Shown here: piece after piece, positions 48,017 through 56,797 of the stretch
How the letters are laid out: each line of letters starts with the position of its first letter
Position numbering within the stretch: the first letter of the stretch is position 1
NCBI RefSeq assembly: GCF_029581275.1
Contig: NZ_CP120742.1
Coordinates: 1,958,501 to 2,022,500, forward strand
Direction: 5' to 3'
Source: Micromonospora sp. WMMD1155
Lineage (GTDB): Bacteria; Actinomycetota; Actinomycetes; Mycobacteriales; Micromonosporaceae
Length of the DNA stretch: 64,000 nt
Program-made: the position numbers and the translations under genes
The notes under the pieces: generated by a model
What the model was told of the DNA's origin: nothing
The model's database searches: none
The model's input: only the letters and a program-made list of their open reading frames with translations

Positions 48017-48922
48017 TCAGCGGAACCGGGCCTCGCGGACGCTGTTGCCGCCGTCCACCACCAGCATCTGACCGGTGATGTACGAAGCAGCCGGCGAGCA
48101 GAGGAAGCTGATCGCCGCGGCGACCTCGTCCGGCGTGCCCGGTCGACCGACCGGAGTGCCCAGCCCCTGCTTGACCTCGGCCATCGTGGACGCGGCGGTG
48201 TAGATCGTGCCCGGCGCCACCGCGTTCACCGTCACCCCGTCGGCGATCATCTCCATGGCCAGGGCGCGGGTCAGCCCGACGACCCCGGCCTTCGCCGCGG
48301 CGTACGCGGCCTCGGTGGGCAGGGCGTTGACCGGGCCGGCCGTGGCCGCGAGGTTGACGATCCGACCCCAGCCCCGCTCGGCCATCCCCCCGATGAACGC
48401 GCGGCTGCACAGGAACGCGGTGGACAGGTTGCGGTCGATCTCACCGCGCCACTCGTCGTAGGTCAGCTGGGCGACCGGCCGTAGCACCCCCTGGCTGGCC
48501 CGGCTGGCCAGACCGGCGTTGTTGACCAGCACCTCGACGTCGCCCAACTGCTCGGCGACCGCGTCGGCGAGCGCACCGACCTCGGACTCGTCGGTCAGGT
48601 CCGCGACGAAGCCGGTCACCCCCAGCTCACCGGCGCGCTCGTGGATGCGCCGGGTGGTCGAGACGATGGCCACCCGAGCGCCCAGGTCGGCGAGACGCCG
48701 GGCGGTGGCGTACCCGATGCCGTCCGGGCTGCCCGCCCCGGTCACCAGGGCGACCCGCCCGTCCAGCCGCATGGTCACCGGGTCGGTGAGCGCGACCGGC
48801 TCGTCGGGGCCGGGACTCCCCGTCGGCGTGGCCACCCGGGCACGTCGGGCGACGCCGGGGCGGCTGACGTCCCGTCTGGGTCGGCTGCCGGAACGGTCCG
48901 CGGCGCGCGCGTCGAATGCCAT
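48017..48922 (-). CDS. SDR-family oxidoreductase
   Basis: 301 residues from ATG 48922 (AGGA about 8 nt upstream); ATG 48772 ([12 protein letters not shown]) is an alternative shorter start. [23 protein letters not shown] (TGxxxGxG), [10 protein letters not shown] (NNAG), and [30 protein letters not shown] (active-site S/A..YxxxK, with the Ser replaced by Ala in NLAATAG) are visible, then [14 protein letters not shown](P)-dependent; substrate unknown. It lies between the two DUF4190 genes. The missing catalytic Ser, if alignment holds, makes activity less certain. Confidence 0.88.
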   Translation of the reverse strand: MAFDARAADRSGSRPRRDVSRPGVARRARVATPTGSPGPDEPVALTDPVTMRLDGRVALVTGAGSPDGIGYATARRLADLGARVAIVSTTRRIHERAGELGVTGFVADLTDESEVGALADAVAEQLGDVEVLVNNAGLASRASQGVLRPVAQLTYDEWRGEIDRNLSTAFLCSRAFIGGMAERGWGRIVNLAATAGPVNALPTEAAYAAAKAGVVGLTRALAMEMIADGVTVNAVAPGTIYTAASTMAEVKQGLGTPVGRPGTPDEVAAAISFLCSPAASYITGQMLVVDGGNSVREARFR

Positions 48923-49038
48923 GCCAGGATCCTGCCCGCTACGACCGGCCCGAGCAACGCGGCACCCGGTGGCGGGGGCGTCGGGTTTGGGCAGTGCTGG
49001 CTACCCTGATGCCGCACCCGACCTGACGGAGAGTTCGT

Positions 49039-49545
49039 ATGACCAACCCCCCGCCGCCCGGCGGTTGGAGCGACCCCACGTGGTCGGCTCAGCCCTCGAG
49101 CCCCGCACCGGACCCGACAGTGGTGGCCGGTCAGCCGGTACCCACCCAGCCCGGCCCCATCGACCCGTACGCGCCCACCGACCCGTACGCGGGTGCGAAG
49201 GTGCAGCCGGTGGGGGCGTACGGTCCGCCCGGCTATCCGCCACCGCACCCCGGTTACGGCTACCCGCCTCCGCAGAAGACCAACGGTCTGGCCATCGCGT
49301 CGCTGGTGCTGGCCCTGGTCGGCCTCACCTCCTGCGGCATCACCGCGCCGATCGGGGCGATCCTCGGCCACGTGGCGCAGAAGCAGATCCGGCTCAGCGG
49401 CGAGGGCGGTGAGGGCATGGCGAAGGCCGGCATCATCGTCGGCTGGATCATCACGGCGCTGATGGTGCTGGGCATCGCCTTCTACGTCGTCGCGATCATC
49501 TTCGCGGTCACGACGGGCAGCAGCGGCGGCAGCAGCAGCTACTGA
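49039..49545 (+). CDS. DUF4190 proline-rich membrane protein (copy 2)
   Basis: 168 residues from ATG 49039 (GGAGAG upstream). N-terminal Pro/Gly/Tyr repeats (DPYAPTDPYAGAK; YPPPHPGYGYPPP) and the DUF4190 domain KTNGLAIASLVLALVGLTSCGITAPIGAILGHVAQKQIRLSGEGGEGMAKAGIIVGWIITALMVLGIAFYVV. It shares ILGHVAxxQIRxSGExG with the copy 1.0 kb upstream, so the pair arose by duplication. Ends in Gly/Ser. Confidence 0.9.
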   Translation: MTNPPPPGGWSDPTWSAQPSSPAPDPTVVAGQPVPTQPGPIDPYAPTDPYAGAKVQPVGAYGPPGYPPPHPGYGYPPPQKTNGLAIASLVLALVGLTSCGITAPIGAILGHVAQKQIRLSGEGGEGMAKAGIIVGWIITALMVLGIAFYVVAIIFAVTTGSSGGSSSY

Positions 49546-49618
49546 GGGCGGCGGCCGGGTCGACGTACCACCCGGGCCGGATCGACGGCCGGTGGCTGTC
49601 GGTCCGGCCCGGCGTGCG

Positions 49619-50575
49619 TCACTCCGCCGGTGGGGTGAACGAGGAGGTGCGGCTCATCCCGGCGGCCCGGCCCTTCGCGGAGATGACGAGGGCCATCTTG
49701 CGGGACGCCTCATCGATCATCTCGTCGCCGAGCATCACCGCGCCCAGCCGGCCACCAACCTCCGAGGTGTAGTGCTCGTAGGCGTCGAGGATCAGCTCGG
49801 CGTGGTCGTAGTCGGCCTGCGCCGGCTGGTACACCTCGTTGGCAGCGTCGATCTGCCCCGGATGCAGCACCCACTTGCCGTCGAAACCCAACGCCGCGGA
49901 ACGCTTGGCGACCTCGCGGAACGCGTCGACGTCCCGGATCTGCAGGAAGGGGCCGTCGATGGCCTGCTTGTCGTGCATCCGGGCGGCCATCAGGATCCGC
50001 ATCAGGATGTAGTGGTACGGGTCGCCCGGGTAGTCCGGGATCAGCGCGCCGACCACCAGCGACTTCATGTTGATCGACGCCATGAAGTCGGCCGGACCGA
50101 AGATGATGGTCTCCACGCGCGGCGAGGCGGCGGCGATGACGTCCACGTTGACCAGTCCGGCGGCGTTCTCGATCTGCGCCTCGATGCCGATCCGGCCGAC
50201 CTCCAGGCCGAGCGTCTTCTCGATCTGGGTGAGCGTCAGGTCCAGCCACTGCACCTGGGCGGCGGTCTGCACCTTCGGCAGCATGACGCAGTCCAGGTTC
50301 GGCCCGGCGCCCTCGACGACCTCGATGACGTCCCGGTAGGTCCACGGGGTGGTCAGGTCGTTGACCCGGACCACCCGGGTCTTGCCCGCCCAGTCACCCT
50401 CGTTGAGCGCGGCCACGATGTTCTTGCGCGCGTCCGGCTTGGCCAGTGGGGCGACGGCGTCCTCCAGGTCGAGGAAGACCTGGTCGGCCGGGAGACCCTG
50501 GGCCTTGCCCAGCATCTTGACGCTGGAACCCGGCACGGCGAGGCAGGACCTGCGGGGGCGACCGACTGCGGCCAT
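49619..50575 (-). CDS. CoA-ester lyase (HpcH/HpaI aldolase, CitE/Mcl-like)
   Basis: 318 residues from ATG 50575 (GGAAGGAG upstream). PRRSCLAVPGSSVKMLGKAQGLPADQVFLDLEDAVAPLAKPDARKNIVAAL holds the nucleotide/metal E-D-A-V block, then VVRVNDLTTPWTYRDVIEVVEG, LDCVMLPKVQ, IGIEAQIENAAGLVNVDVIAAASPRVETIIFGPADFMAS and GFDGKWVLHPGQIDAANEVY. Expected reaction: reversible cleavage of malyl- or beta-methylmalyl-CoA. With the MaoC and acyl-CoA dehydrogenase genes it forms a possible lower ethylmalonyl-CoA pathway set, though they are not adjacent. Confidence 0.92.
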   Translation of the reverse strand: MAAVGRPRRSCLAVPGSSVKMLGKAQGLPADQVFLDLEDAVAPLAKPDARKNIVAALNEGDWAGKTRVVRVNDLTTPWTYRDVIEVVEGAGPNLDCVMLPKVQTAAQVQWLDLTLTQIEKTLGLEVGRIGIEAQIENAAGLVNVDVIAAASPRVETIIFGPADFMASINMKSLVVGALIPDYPGDPYHYILMRILMAARMHDKQAIDGPFLQIRDVDAFREVAKRSAALGFDGKWVLHPGQIDAANEVYQPAQADYDHAELILDAYEHYTSEVGGRLGAVMLGDEMIDEASRKMALVISAKGRAAGMSRTSSFTPPAE

Positions 50576-50670
50576 GGATGCGCTCCTTCCAGCGTCCGGC
50601 GGGCAGGCCGACGCCACCTGACGACGGATCCGAGAACTTAACGATCCCAAAGGGCGTTGTGACGCCACGG

Positions 50671-50676
50671 TAACCT
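50671..50676 (+). promoter_or_regulatory. -10 box of the second SDR gene
   Basis: TAACCT ends 6 nt before ATG 50683, leaderless spacing. Confidence 0.5.
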
Positions 50677-50682
50677 CGCGCC

Positions 50683-51528
50683 ATGACCGGGGTGAATGGA
50701 CCTGTGGAAGATCTCACTGGGCGTCGGCTGGTGGTGGTGACCGGGGCCAGCTCCGGCATCGGGTTGGCCGCCGCCGTGCAGCTGGCCTGCCGCGGTGACC
50801 AGGTGGCGTTGGTCGGGCGGGACCCGGCGCGCCTCCAGGCCGCAGCGGAACGGGTACGCGAGACCTCGGGCGAGCGTCCCGAGTTGTTCCGGGCCGACTT
50901 CGCGGTCCTCGACGACGTGCGCCGGCTCGCCGAGCAGTTGCGGGCGACGTACCACCGGATCGACGTGCTCGCCAACAACGCCGGGGCGATCGCGTTGCAG
51001 CCGCTCACCACCGTCGACGGCTTCGAGATGTCCATCCAGGCCAACCACCTGGCCCCGTTCCTGCTGACCAATCTGCTCGCCGACCGGGTGGACCGGGTCG
51101 TGGTGACCGCCTCCGGCGCACACCGCTTCGGCGCGGTGGACCCGGACGACCTGAACGCGCCACTGCGCGGCTATCGATCGACGGGCGCGTACGGCACCAG
51201 CAAACAGGCGAACATCCTGTTCACCGTCGAGGCGGCCCGGCGCTGGCCGGGGATGTCCGTGTACAGCTTCCACCCCGGGGTGGTGCGTACCCGCTTCGGC
51301 AACGACAGCAGGCTGGTGGCGATCGGTATGCGGTTCATGCCGTTCCGCAGCCCGGAGAAGGGCGCCGAGACCCTGGTGTGGTTGGCCAACCAGGACCGTT
51401 CCCGGCTGGTCGACGGGGGCTACTACGTCGACCGTCGGCTGCGTCGGCCGTACCGCAAGGCCACGAACCCACACCTCGCGGCCCGGCTCTGGGAGGCCAG
51501 CGCCAAGGCGGTCGGCATCGACGGCTAG
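50683..51528 (+). CDS. SDR oxidoreductase, retinol-dehydrogenase-like
   Basis: 281 residues. VVVTGASSGIGLAAAVQLACRGDQVALVGRD (TGxxxGIG), NNAGAIALQP, VVVTASGAHRFG (Ser) and YGTSKQANILFTVEAARRWP (YxxxK) form an intact catalytic set; FHPGVVRTRFG follows. Probably NADP-dependent and active on a ketone or alcohol; no substrate is suggested by neighbours. Convergent with the second beta-propeller gene; the 77 bp between show no clear terminator. Confidence 0.92.
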   Translation: MTGVNGPVEDLTGRRLVVVTGASSGIGLAAAVQLACRGDQVALVGRDPARLQAAAERVRETSGERPELFRADFAVLDDVRRLAEQLRATYHRIDVLANNAGAIALQPLTTVDGFEMSIQANHLAPFLLTNLLADRVDRVVVTASGAHRFGAVDPDDLNAPLRGYRSTGAYGTSKQANILFTVEAARRWPGMSVYSFHPGVVRTRFGNDSRLVAIGMRFMPFRSPEKGAETLVWLANQDRSRLVDGGYYVDRRLRRPYRKATNPHLAARLWEASAKAVGIDG

Positions 51529-51605
51529 CGTGGCCGCCATGCTGACACTCGTCGCGATCGTCGAGTTCGCCGCCGCTGCCGAGTCAGCCGCCCCGACCAC
51601 CCGGG

Positions 51606-52988
51606 TCATCGAGGTGCACGAGCCCGTCGCCGGTCGCGACGGCGTCGCAGTCCCGACAGCAGGGGCACAGCGACCAGGACCGCCAGGACGAACCCCACCG
51701 CGAGCGCCCAGAACGGCGGCGGCCCGTAGTGGGGGCGGCCGGACTCGCGTACCGCTCCGCTGATCGCGAGGTCGGCGGCGACCGACAGGTCGGTGATGCC
51801 CTCCGGGGTCCGGAAGAGCACGTCCGGCGCTGTCGCGCCACGACGGAGCACCACGAGCTCAACGGCCTCCGTGCCGACCTCGTGATACGGCCCCCACGCG
51901 ATGTCGTGCTCCTCCGGGAGGTCCTCCGCCTCCGGCCCCGGCACGCCGACCAACGCGACCGCCTCGTCCGCCGAGCGCCAGCCGAGCACCTGCACGAACG
52001 AACGGGAACGCAGCGGCGGGAACGCCGCACCGACCGACGGGGTGCCGTCGGCACTGGACCGCACTGCCAGTGTCCAGGTGCGCCGGTAGGACGGCACTGG
52101 GCAGTCGGTGCAGGTGGACCGGCCCAGGATCGCCACCGACCGCCCGTCCGGCAGCCAGGAGCCGGCACCGGCGAGCCGCCCGCCGGCCAACGGCAGCTTC
52201 CGGTACGGCTCGGCGACCCGATCCGCACCCGCGTCGTCCACCCGGGTCAGCCAGACCTCATCGCGAACCTGGAGGGCGAGTTCGCCGCCGTCCGGCGACA
52301 GCGCGGCCGTGCGCCCCGGCGGGATCCAGGCGCTGTCGACAGGCACCCGCAGCACGTCCTCCGCCCGATCCCGGTCGTAGACCCCGACGAGCGGGGTGGA
52401 ATAGGTGTTCGGGGACGTGAACGTGGTGTCGGGGTCGGCGTAGACCAGGCGTTTCCCGTTCGGCGCGAAGGCGAGCGGGTATCCGTCCGGGCGTTCCGGG
52501 CTGGTCTTCCCGGTTTTCAAATCGATGAGGGAGTCACCCACCCAGGCGTACCGACCGTCCGGGGAGAGCACTGCCTCGAAACCCGCCACGGCCGGATCGC
52601 CGTCCAGCACGCGGTAGCGGTCGTCGTCCGCGGCCACCACACCCATCCGCGTCTCGAACCAGTTGGTGCGCACGGCGGGACCACCGAAGAGCATCGCCGC
52701 CACGCCAGGTGCCGAGTAGCCCACGGAGGCGGTCCGCAGCGGTGGATCGACGAGCCTGGTCGGCAGGCCGGGGTTGTCGTGACGCGGGCCGGCGGGCAGC
52801 GGCAGGGCCACCGGGTGCAGCGCGTACCCGGTGCCGAGGAGCAGGACCAGGACGGCGAGCGCACCGGCGACGACGGCCCGGCGACGACGGTGCCGGGTCC
52901 GCGCCGTGTCGAAGAGCCCGTCCGGTACGCGTGCCGGTGGCACGTCGGCGGCGAGGCGGCGCAGCGTCTCGGAGAGTCGGGCGGTCAT
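51606..52988 (-). CDS. Membrane-anchored beta-propeller partner of SigE-type sigma factor (pair 2)
   Basis: 460 residues. Cytoplasmic N-terminus (MTARLSETLRRLAADVPPARVPDGLFDTARTRHRRRRA), membrane helix VVAGALAVLVLLLGTGYAL, propeller-like ectodomain (LSPDGRYAWVGDSLIDL; FAPNGKRLVYADPDTTF; LSPDGGELALQV; LPDGRSVAILGRSTC), a second C-terminal helix (FWALAVGFVLAVLVAVPLL) and a basic tail. It overlaps the sigma gene by 4 bp. Same architecture as the gene at 34717 plus an extra C-terminal anchor; lacks a zinc anti-sigma domain. Confidence 0.78.
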   Translation of the reverse strand: MTARLSETLRRLAADVPPARVPDGLFDTARTRHRRRRAVVAGALAVLVLLLGTGYALHPVALPLPAGPRHDNPGLPTRLVDPPLRTASVGYSAPGVAAMLFGGPAVRTNWFETRMGVVAADDDRYRVLDGDPAVAGFEAVLSPDGRYAWVGDSLIDLKTGKTSPERPDGYPLAFAPNGKRLVYADPDTTFTSPNTYSTPLVGVYDRDRAEDVLRVPVDSAWIPPGRTAALSPDGGELALQVRDEVWLTRVDDAGADRVAEPYRKLPLAGGRLAGAGSWLPDGRSVAILGRSTCTDCPVPSYRRTWTLAVRSSADGTPSVGAAFPPLRSRSFVQVLGWRSADEAVALVGVPGPEAEDLPEEHDIAWGPYHEVGTEAVELVVLRRGATAPDVLFRTPEGITDLSVAADLAISGAVRESGRPHYGPPPFWALAVGFVLAVLVAVPLLSGLRRRRDRRRARAPR

Positions 52989-53512
52989 CGGGAGGTCACC
53001 TCCTGCGCGCTCCGGCCGACGAGTTCGGCCAACTCGGGGGCGAGTGTCCGCAGCCGGCCCAGGGCGTGCCGGGTCTGACTCTTCACGGTGCCCACCCGGC
53101 AGCCGAGCAGTGCGGCCGTCTCGGTCTCGGTGCGGTCCTCGTAGTAGCGCAACACGAGAACCGCACGCTGCCGCGCGGTCAGCCGGGCCAGTGCCGTCCA
53201 GAGCACCAGGCGCACGTCGGTGTCGTCACCCGGGTCGGGTCGTTCCGGCACCACCCCGTCCAGGCGCTCGGGTGGGCGGGCCCGCCTCCGGCGCCACCAA
53301 CTGGCCGCCTGGGTGCAGAGCACCCGACGCAGGTAGGCGTGCGGGTCCACGACCCGCTCCCACCGCACCGCGACCCGAGCCAGCGCCACCTGCACCAGGT
53401 CCTCGGCGTGGTGCCGGTCACCGGTCAACAGGTACGCGAGCCGGGTCAGCCCGGCGGTCTCGGCCCGGACGAAGTCGGCGAAGCCGTCCCGGGTGCGGTC
53501 CTCAGTCGTCAA
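52985..53512 (-). CDS. SigE-family ECF sigma factor (pair 2)
   Basis: 175 residues from TTG 53512; GAGGAGG stands 8 nt before this codon, and upstream ATG/GTG starts would add about 50 Arg/Pro-rich residues. Region 2: DGFADFVRAETAGLTRLAYLLTGDRHHAEDLVQVALARVAVRWERV; region 4: LTARQRAVLVLRYYEDRTETETAALLGCRVGTVKSQTRHALGRLR. About the usual length for the SigE family, unlike the 252-residue version at 35976. Confidence 0.92.
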   Translation of the reverse strand: MTTEDRTRDGFADFVRAETAGLTRLAYLLTGDRHHAEDLVQVALARVAVRWERVVDPHAYLRRVLCTQAASWWRRRRARPPERLDGVVPERPDPGDDTDVRLVLWTALARLTARQRAVLVLRYYEDRTETETAALLGCRVGTVKSQTRHALGRLRTLAPELAELVGRSAQEVTSR

Positions 53513-53576
53513 CGGATCGCCCTCCTCACCGGGATAGACGCGCGGCGGGTCCGTCACGGAGGGAACCAACGGGCGA

Positions 53577-54521
53577 TCAGTCGTGCAGCGGGGTCGGGTC
53601 GGTCGGCAGCGCGGTGGGGGCGGTCCGCCGGCCACCGAGCACCACCACCGCCACACCGGCCAGCAGCAACGCCATCCCCAGCAGCGCGTACGGGCGGGGG
53701 ACCTGCCCCAACCAGGCCCACCCGAGCACTGCCGCGCCGGGTGCCTCCAGCAGGATCAGCACGCTCACCGTGGTCGCCGAGATCTTCTGCAGGGCGTAGT
53801 TGAACATCGAGTGCCCGAGCAGTTGGGCGCCGACCACCAGAGCGAGGATGGCCAGCCAGGTGCGCCCGTCGAACCCGGTCAGGCGTACGCCGCCGACCAG
53901 GCACATGGCCAGCAGGATCAGCGCGCAGATCCCGTAGCAGATGGTGGTGTAGGTGGTGGTGCTGATGCTGGTCCGGGCCCGTTCGCCGAAGGCGGTGTAG
54001 ACGGCGGCGAACATGGCGCCGGTCAGCGCCAGCACGTCGCCGAGGACGGCCCGGCCGGAGACGCCCACGTCCACACCGGTGGCGATCGCCGCGCCGCCGA
54101 CCGCCACCGCGATGCCGATCCACACCACCCGGGGCAGCGGTCGCCCCTGGGCGCGGGCGATCAGCCCCTGCCAGACCGGCTGGGTGGCCACCAGCGCGGT
54201 GGAGGTGGCGACCGTGGTGAGCTGGGCGCTCGGCACCCAGGTCGCGAAGTGCCCGGCCAGCGCGACCCCGGACAGGACGCAGAACAGGCCCTCCCGACGG
54301 CCCGCGCCGACGGTCAGCCGACGGAACTCGGCGCGACGCCGGGCCAGCGAGAACGGGCCCAGCACGGCGACCGCGAGCAGGTTGCGCCAGAACGCGATGG
54401 CCAGCGCGGGCGCGGCGGCGTACGCGATCAGCGGCGCGGACGACGACACCGCGACCACGGCCAGGCCGACGGCGCCGGTGGTCAGCGGGTCCAGGGAGGG
54501 CCGGTGCGAAGGTGGGGGCAC
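53577..54521 (-). CDS. EamA/DMT-superfamily transporter
   Basis: 314 residues from GTG 54521, ten membrane helices in two EamA repeats of five: LDPLTTGAVGLAVVAVSSSAPLIAYAAAPALAIAFWRNLLAVAVLGPFSL and LTGAMFAAVYTAFGERARTSISTTTYTTICYGICALILLAMCLVGG, with LLEAPGAAVLGWAWLGQVPRPYALLGMALLLAGVAVVVLGGRR at the end. Such transporters export or import amino acids, nucleotide sugars or metabolites; no neighbour sets the substrate. Confidence 0.9.
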   Translation of the reverse strand: MPPPSHRPSLDPLTTGAVGLAVVAVSSSAPLIAYAAAPALAIAFWRNLLAVAVLGPFSLARRRAEFRRLTVGAGRREGLFCVLSGVALAGHFATWVPSAQLTTVATSTALVATQPVWQGLIARAQGRPLPRVVWIGIAVAVGGAAIATGVDVGVSGRAVLGDVLALTGAMFAAVYTAFGERARTSISTTTYTTICYGICALILLAMCLVGGVRLTGFDGRTWLAILALVVGAQLLGHSMFNYALQKISATTVSVLILLEAPGAAVLGWAWLGQVPRPYALLGMALLLAGVAVVVLGGRRTAPTALPTDPTPLHD

Positions 54522-54627
54522 GGGACGTAATCCTCACACGTATGACGGACAGCACGGAGGGTCATCACTCCGTTACGATCACGCGCGTCCGCGCCGGCGA
54601 CCCTCGACCGCCCGGAGGCGCTCCCCC

Positions 54628-55347
54628 ATGCCCACCTACCAGGCGGTGCTGTTCGACTTCTTCGGCACCCTGACCCGCTCGGTGCAGCGCGGAGTCGCGC
54701 ACGCCGGCACCGCCGAGCTGCTCGGCTGTCACACCGACACGTTGACCGAGGTGTTGGACCGCACGTACTACGAACGGGCCACCGGCCTGCTCGGCAACGC
54801 GGAGGCGACCCTTCGCTGGGTGTGCGCCCAGGCCGGTGTACACCCCAGTGACCATGCGGTGCGGGCGGCCGTGGCGTCCCGACACCGGGCGGTCCGCGCG
54901 GACACCTGGTTACGGGCCGACGCCGTGCCGGTGCTCGCGGCCCTCCGTGGGCGCGGCCTGCGCACCGGCGTGATCAGCGACTGTACGCACGAACTTCCGG
55001 CCTTCCTGCCCCAGCTCGCCATCGCCCCCCTGCTCGACGTGCGGGTCTTCTCGGTGCAGGTCGGACGGTGCAAACCGGATCCGGCGCTCTACCTGACCGC
55101 CTGCCGGCGACTCGGGCTGACGCCCGGCGACTGCCTGTACGTCGGCGACGGCGGCAGCCAGGAGTTGACCGGCGCCGAACGGGCCGGGATGACCGCCGTT
55201 CGGCTCGCCGCGCCGGATCTGGCCACGCACATGGTGTTCAACGCCGACCTGGATTGGCAGGGGCCCACGCTCGGCACCCTGGGCGAGGTGCTCGACCTCG
55301 TCGACAGCGACGCCGAGGTGATGGGGGTCGGCGGCCGGGCGGGGTGA
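54628..55347 (+). CDS. HAD-superfamily hydrolase
   Basis: 239 residues from ATG 54628 (GGAGGCG upstream). VLFDFFGTLTRSVQRG (nucleophile D in DxxGTLT; the second Asp is replaced by Phe, D-F-F-G-T), RTGVISDCTHELPAFL (motif II Ser), GRCKPDPALYLTACRRLGLTPGDCLYVGDGGSQELTGAERAGM (motif III Lys and GDG/motif IV). The general acid position after the nucleophile Asp is Phe, which is common in some HAD groups that act as dehalogenases. Substrate unknown. Confidence 0.88.
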   Translation: MPTYQAVLFDFFGTLTRSVQRGVAHAGTAELLGCHTDTLTEVLDRTYYERATGLLGNAEATLRWVCAQAGVHPSDHAVRAAVASRHRAVRADTWLRADAVPVLAALRGRGLRTGVISDCTHELPAFLPQLAIAPLLDVRVFSVQVGRCKPDPALYLTACRRLGLTPGDCLYVGDGGSQELTGAERAGMTAVRLAAPDLATHMVFNADLDWQGPTLGTLGEVLDLVDSDAEVMGVGGRAG

Positions 55348-55354
55348 CGACCGA

Positions 55355-55882
55355 TCAGCGACGACGGACCCGGTGCAGGCGGAACGGCTTGCGGGTGGCC
55401 CGGACCGCCGGCGTGGCCCGGGGTGGCTCGGTCTGCGGGTCGGCCGGCAGGTCCGCGCCGGCCAGCGGCGTTCCCGCCGGGACGAGCCGGTTCACCGCGC
55501 ACCCGTCGGCGGCCCAGCGGGCCACCAGGTCGGCCGTCGGGCCGGGAGCGTTGAGGCGCTTCGCCGCGACCAGCGGCGCGACGGTGTCCCACGCCTCGGT
55601 GCCCGGCTGCACCCGGCTCACCGTCGCCGGCCAGGTGACGATCCGACCGCCGTGGTCGCCACGCAGCGACACCTGTGCCTCGGTCGCGTCGGCCAGACCC
55701 GGCGCCGCCTGCTCACCCGGCCCGCTGACCACCAGGAGCGCGCCTTCGAGTGGCGCGCACCAGAGCGCGAGCGCCGGCCCACCCGAGACGCTCACCCAGG
55801 CCACCGCGGCCTTCTTCATCGCCTCGTCGACAAGCGGCGTCGACCCGTGCCCGTCGTCAGTCACAGTGACATCCTCCCGCAT
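55355..55882 (-). CDS. Conserved hypothetical protein
   Basis: 175 residues from ATG 55882. VDEAMKKAAVAWVSVSGGPALALWCAPLEGALLVVSGPGEQAAPGLADATEAQVSLRGDHGGRIVTWPATVSRVQPGTEAWDTVAPLVAAKRLNAPG recalls the split-barrel shape of small flavin-reductase/pyridoxamine-oxidase-like domains, but I cannot assign a family with confidence. The C-terminal part is basic (RKPFRLHRVRRR). It ends 8 bp from the convergent HAD gene and starts 12 bp after the PhzF gene in the same direction, so the two are likely co-transcribed. Confidence 0.75.
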   Translation of the reverse strand: MREDVTVTDDGHGSTPLVDEAMKKAAVAWVSVSGGPALALWCAPLEGALLVVSGPGEQAAPGLADATEAQVSLRGDHGGRIVTWPATVSRVQPGTEAWDTVAPLVAAKRLNAPGPTADLVARWAADGCAVNRLVPAGTPLAGADLPADPQTEPPRATPAVRATRKPFRLHRVRRR

Positions 55883-55894
55883 CGGCGTCCGGGC

Positions 55895-56764
55895 TCAGCC
55901 CACGAACGGCGGGACGGCGATCTCACCCCGGGCCACCGGCATCACCTGCCCGGCGACCGTCGCGCCGACCGCCACGCCGTTCGCCGCGGTGACCGTGCAG
56001 GCCAGCGCCGACGGACGGTTCATCTCCACACCCTGACGGACCGCGAAGCGGGACAGCCCCTCGCCCGGCAGCAGGCCGGTCGCCACCAGCCAGACGCCCA
56101 GGCCGAGCGCCGCCGAGCCGGTCGCCGGGTCCTCCGGAATGCCGATCCCCGGCACGAAGACCCGGGCGTGTGCGGTTTGGGCGGCCGCGTCCCAGGAGAA
56201 GACGCTGACGTGCGAAACCCCGTACCGCTGCGCCGCGGCCGCGTTCACCTGGGCGCGGGCCAGCGACTCCGGACGCACCGGCAGGTACGGAAACTCCAAC
56301 CCGCAACCGGCGACGCGTGGTGCCGGGCCGACGTGGTCGTCCGCGACCAGCCCGGCGATCTCCAGCAGGGGCTCCGGATCCAACTCCGGCCCGAGGGTGG
56401 GTGTGCCACCGGTCAACGTCGCACCAAAGGAGGTCACCTCGATCGGCAGCACCCCGGCGTGGCACTCCTGGGTGACCGGCCCCACACCGAACATCCCCCG
56501 CCGGCTCGCGGTGACCGCCGCGCCGACGCTCGGATGCCCGGCGAACGGCAACTCCTCCACCGGCGTGAAGATCCGGGCCCGGTAGGTGACGCCGACCTGG
56601 GTGGGTGGCAGCACGAACACCGTCTCGGAGAGGTTGAACTCCAGCGCGAGTGCCTGCATCTGCTCCGTGGCCAGCCCTTCCGCGCCGAACACCACGGCCA
56701 GCGGGTTACCGGCGAAGGGGCGGTCGGTGAAGACGTCCACGATCTCGTAGGCCAAGGTCGACAT
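55895..56764 (-). CDS. PhzF-family isomerase/epimerase-like protein
   Basis: 289 residues from ATG 56764. YEIVDVFTDRPFAGNPLAVV (PhzF N-terminal signature), MQALALEFNLSETVFVLPP with the conserved Glu, RIFTPVEELPFAGHPSVGAAVTA and VFVPGIGIPEDPATGSAALGLG. The family includes isomerases of unknown physiological substrate besides the phenazine enzyme. No phenazine genes are nearby, so a general metabolic role is more likely. Confidence 0.93.
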   Translation of the reverse strand: MSTLAYEIVDVFTDRPFAGNPLAVVFGAEGLATEQMQALALEFNLSETVFVLPPTQVGVTYRARIFTPVEELPFAGHPSVGAAVTASRRGMFGVGPVTQECHAGVLPIEVTSFGATLTGGTPTLGPELDPEPLLEIAGLVADDHVGPAPRVAGCGLEFPYLPVRPESLARAQVNAAAAQRYGVSHVSVFSWDAAAQTAHARVFVPGIGIPEDPATGSAALGLGVWLVATGLLPGEGLSRFAVRQGVEMNRPSALACTVTAANGVAVGATVAGQVMPVARGEIAVPPFVG

Positions 56765-56784
56765 GTTGATAAACACTAGGCGCT

Positions 56785-56790
56785 TAGGCT
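56785..56790 (+). promoter_or_regulatory. -10 box of the MgtE-N/CBS gene
   Basis: TAGGCT ends 7 nt before GTG 56798 and only one base before the in-frame GTG 56792, which favours 56798 as the start. Confidence 0.45.
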
Positions 56791-56797
56791 GGTGCCC

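Noticed and set aside
48772..48922. Whether the SDR at 48017 really begins at 48922
   Set aside because: The extra 50 residues are Arg/Pro-rich and unlike SDRs, but a weak AGGA precedes 48922 and none precedes 48772; left as the longer form with the alternative noted.
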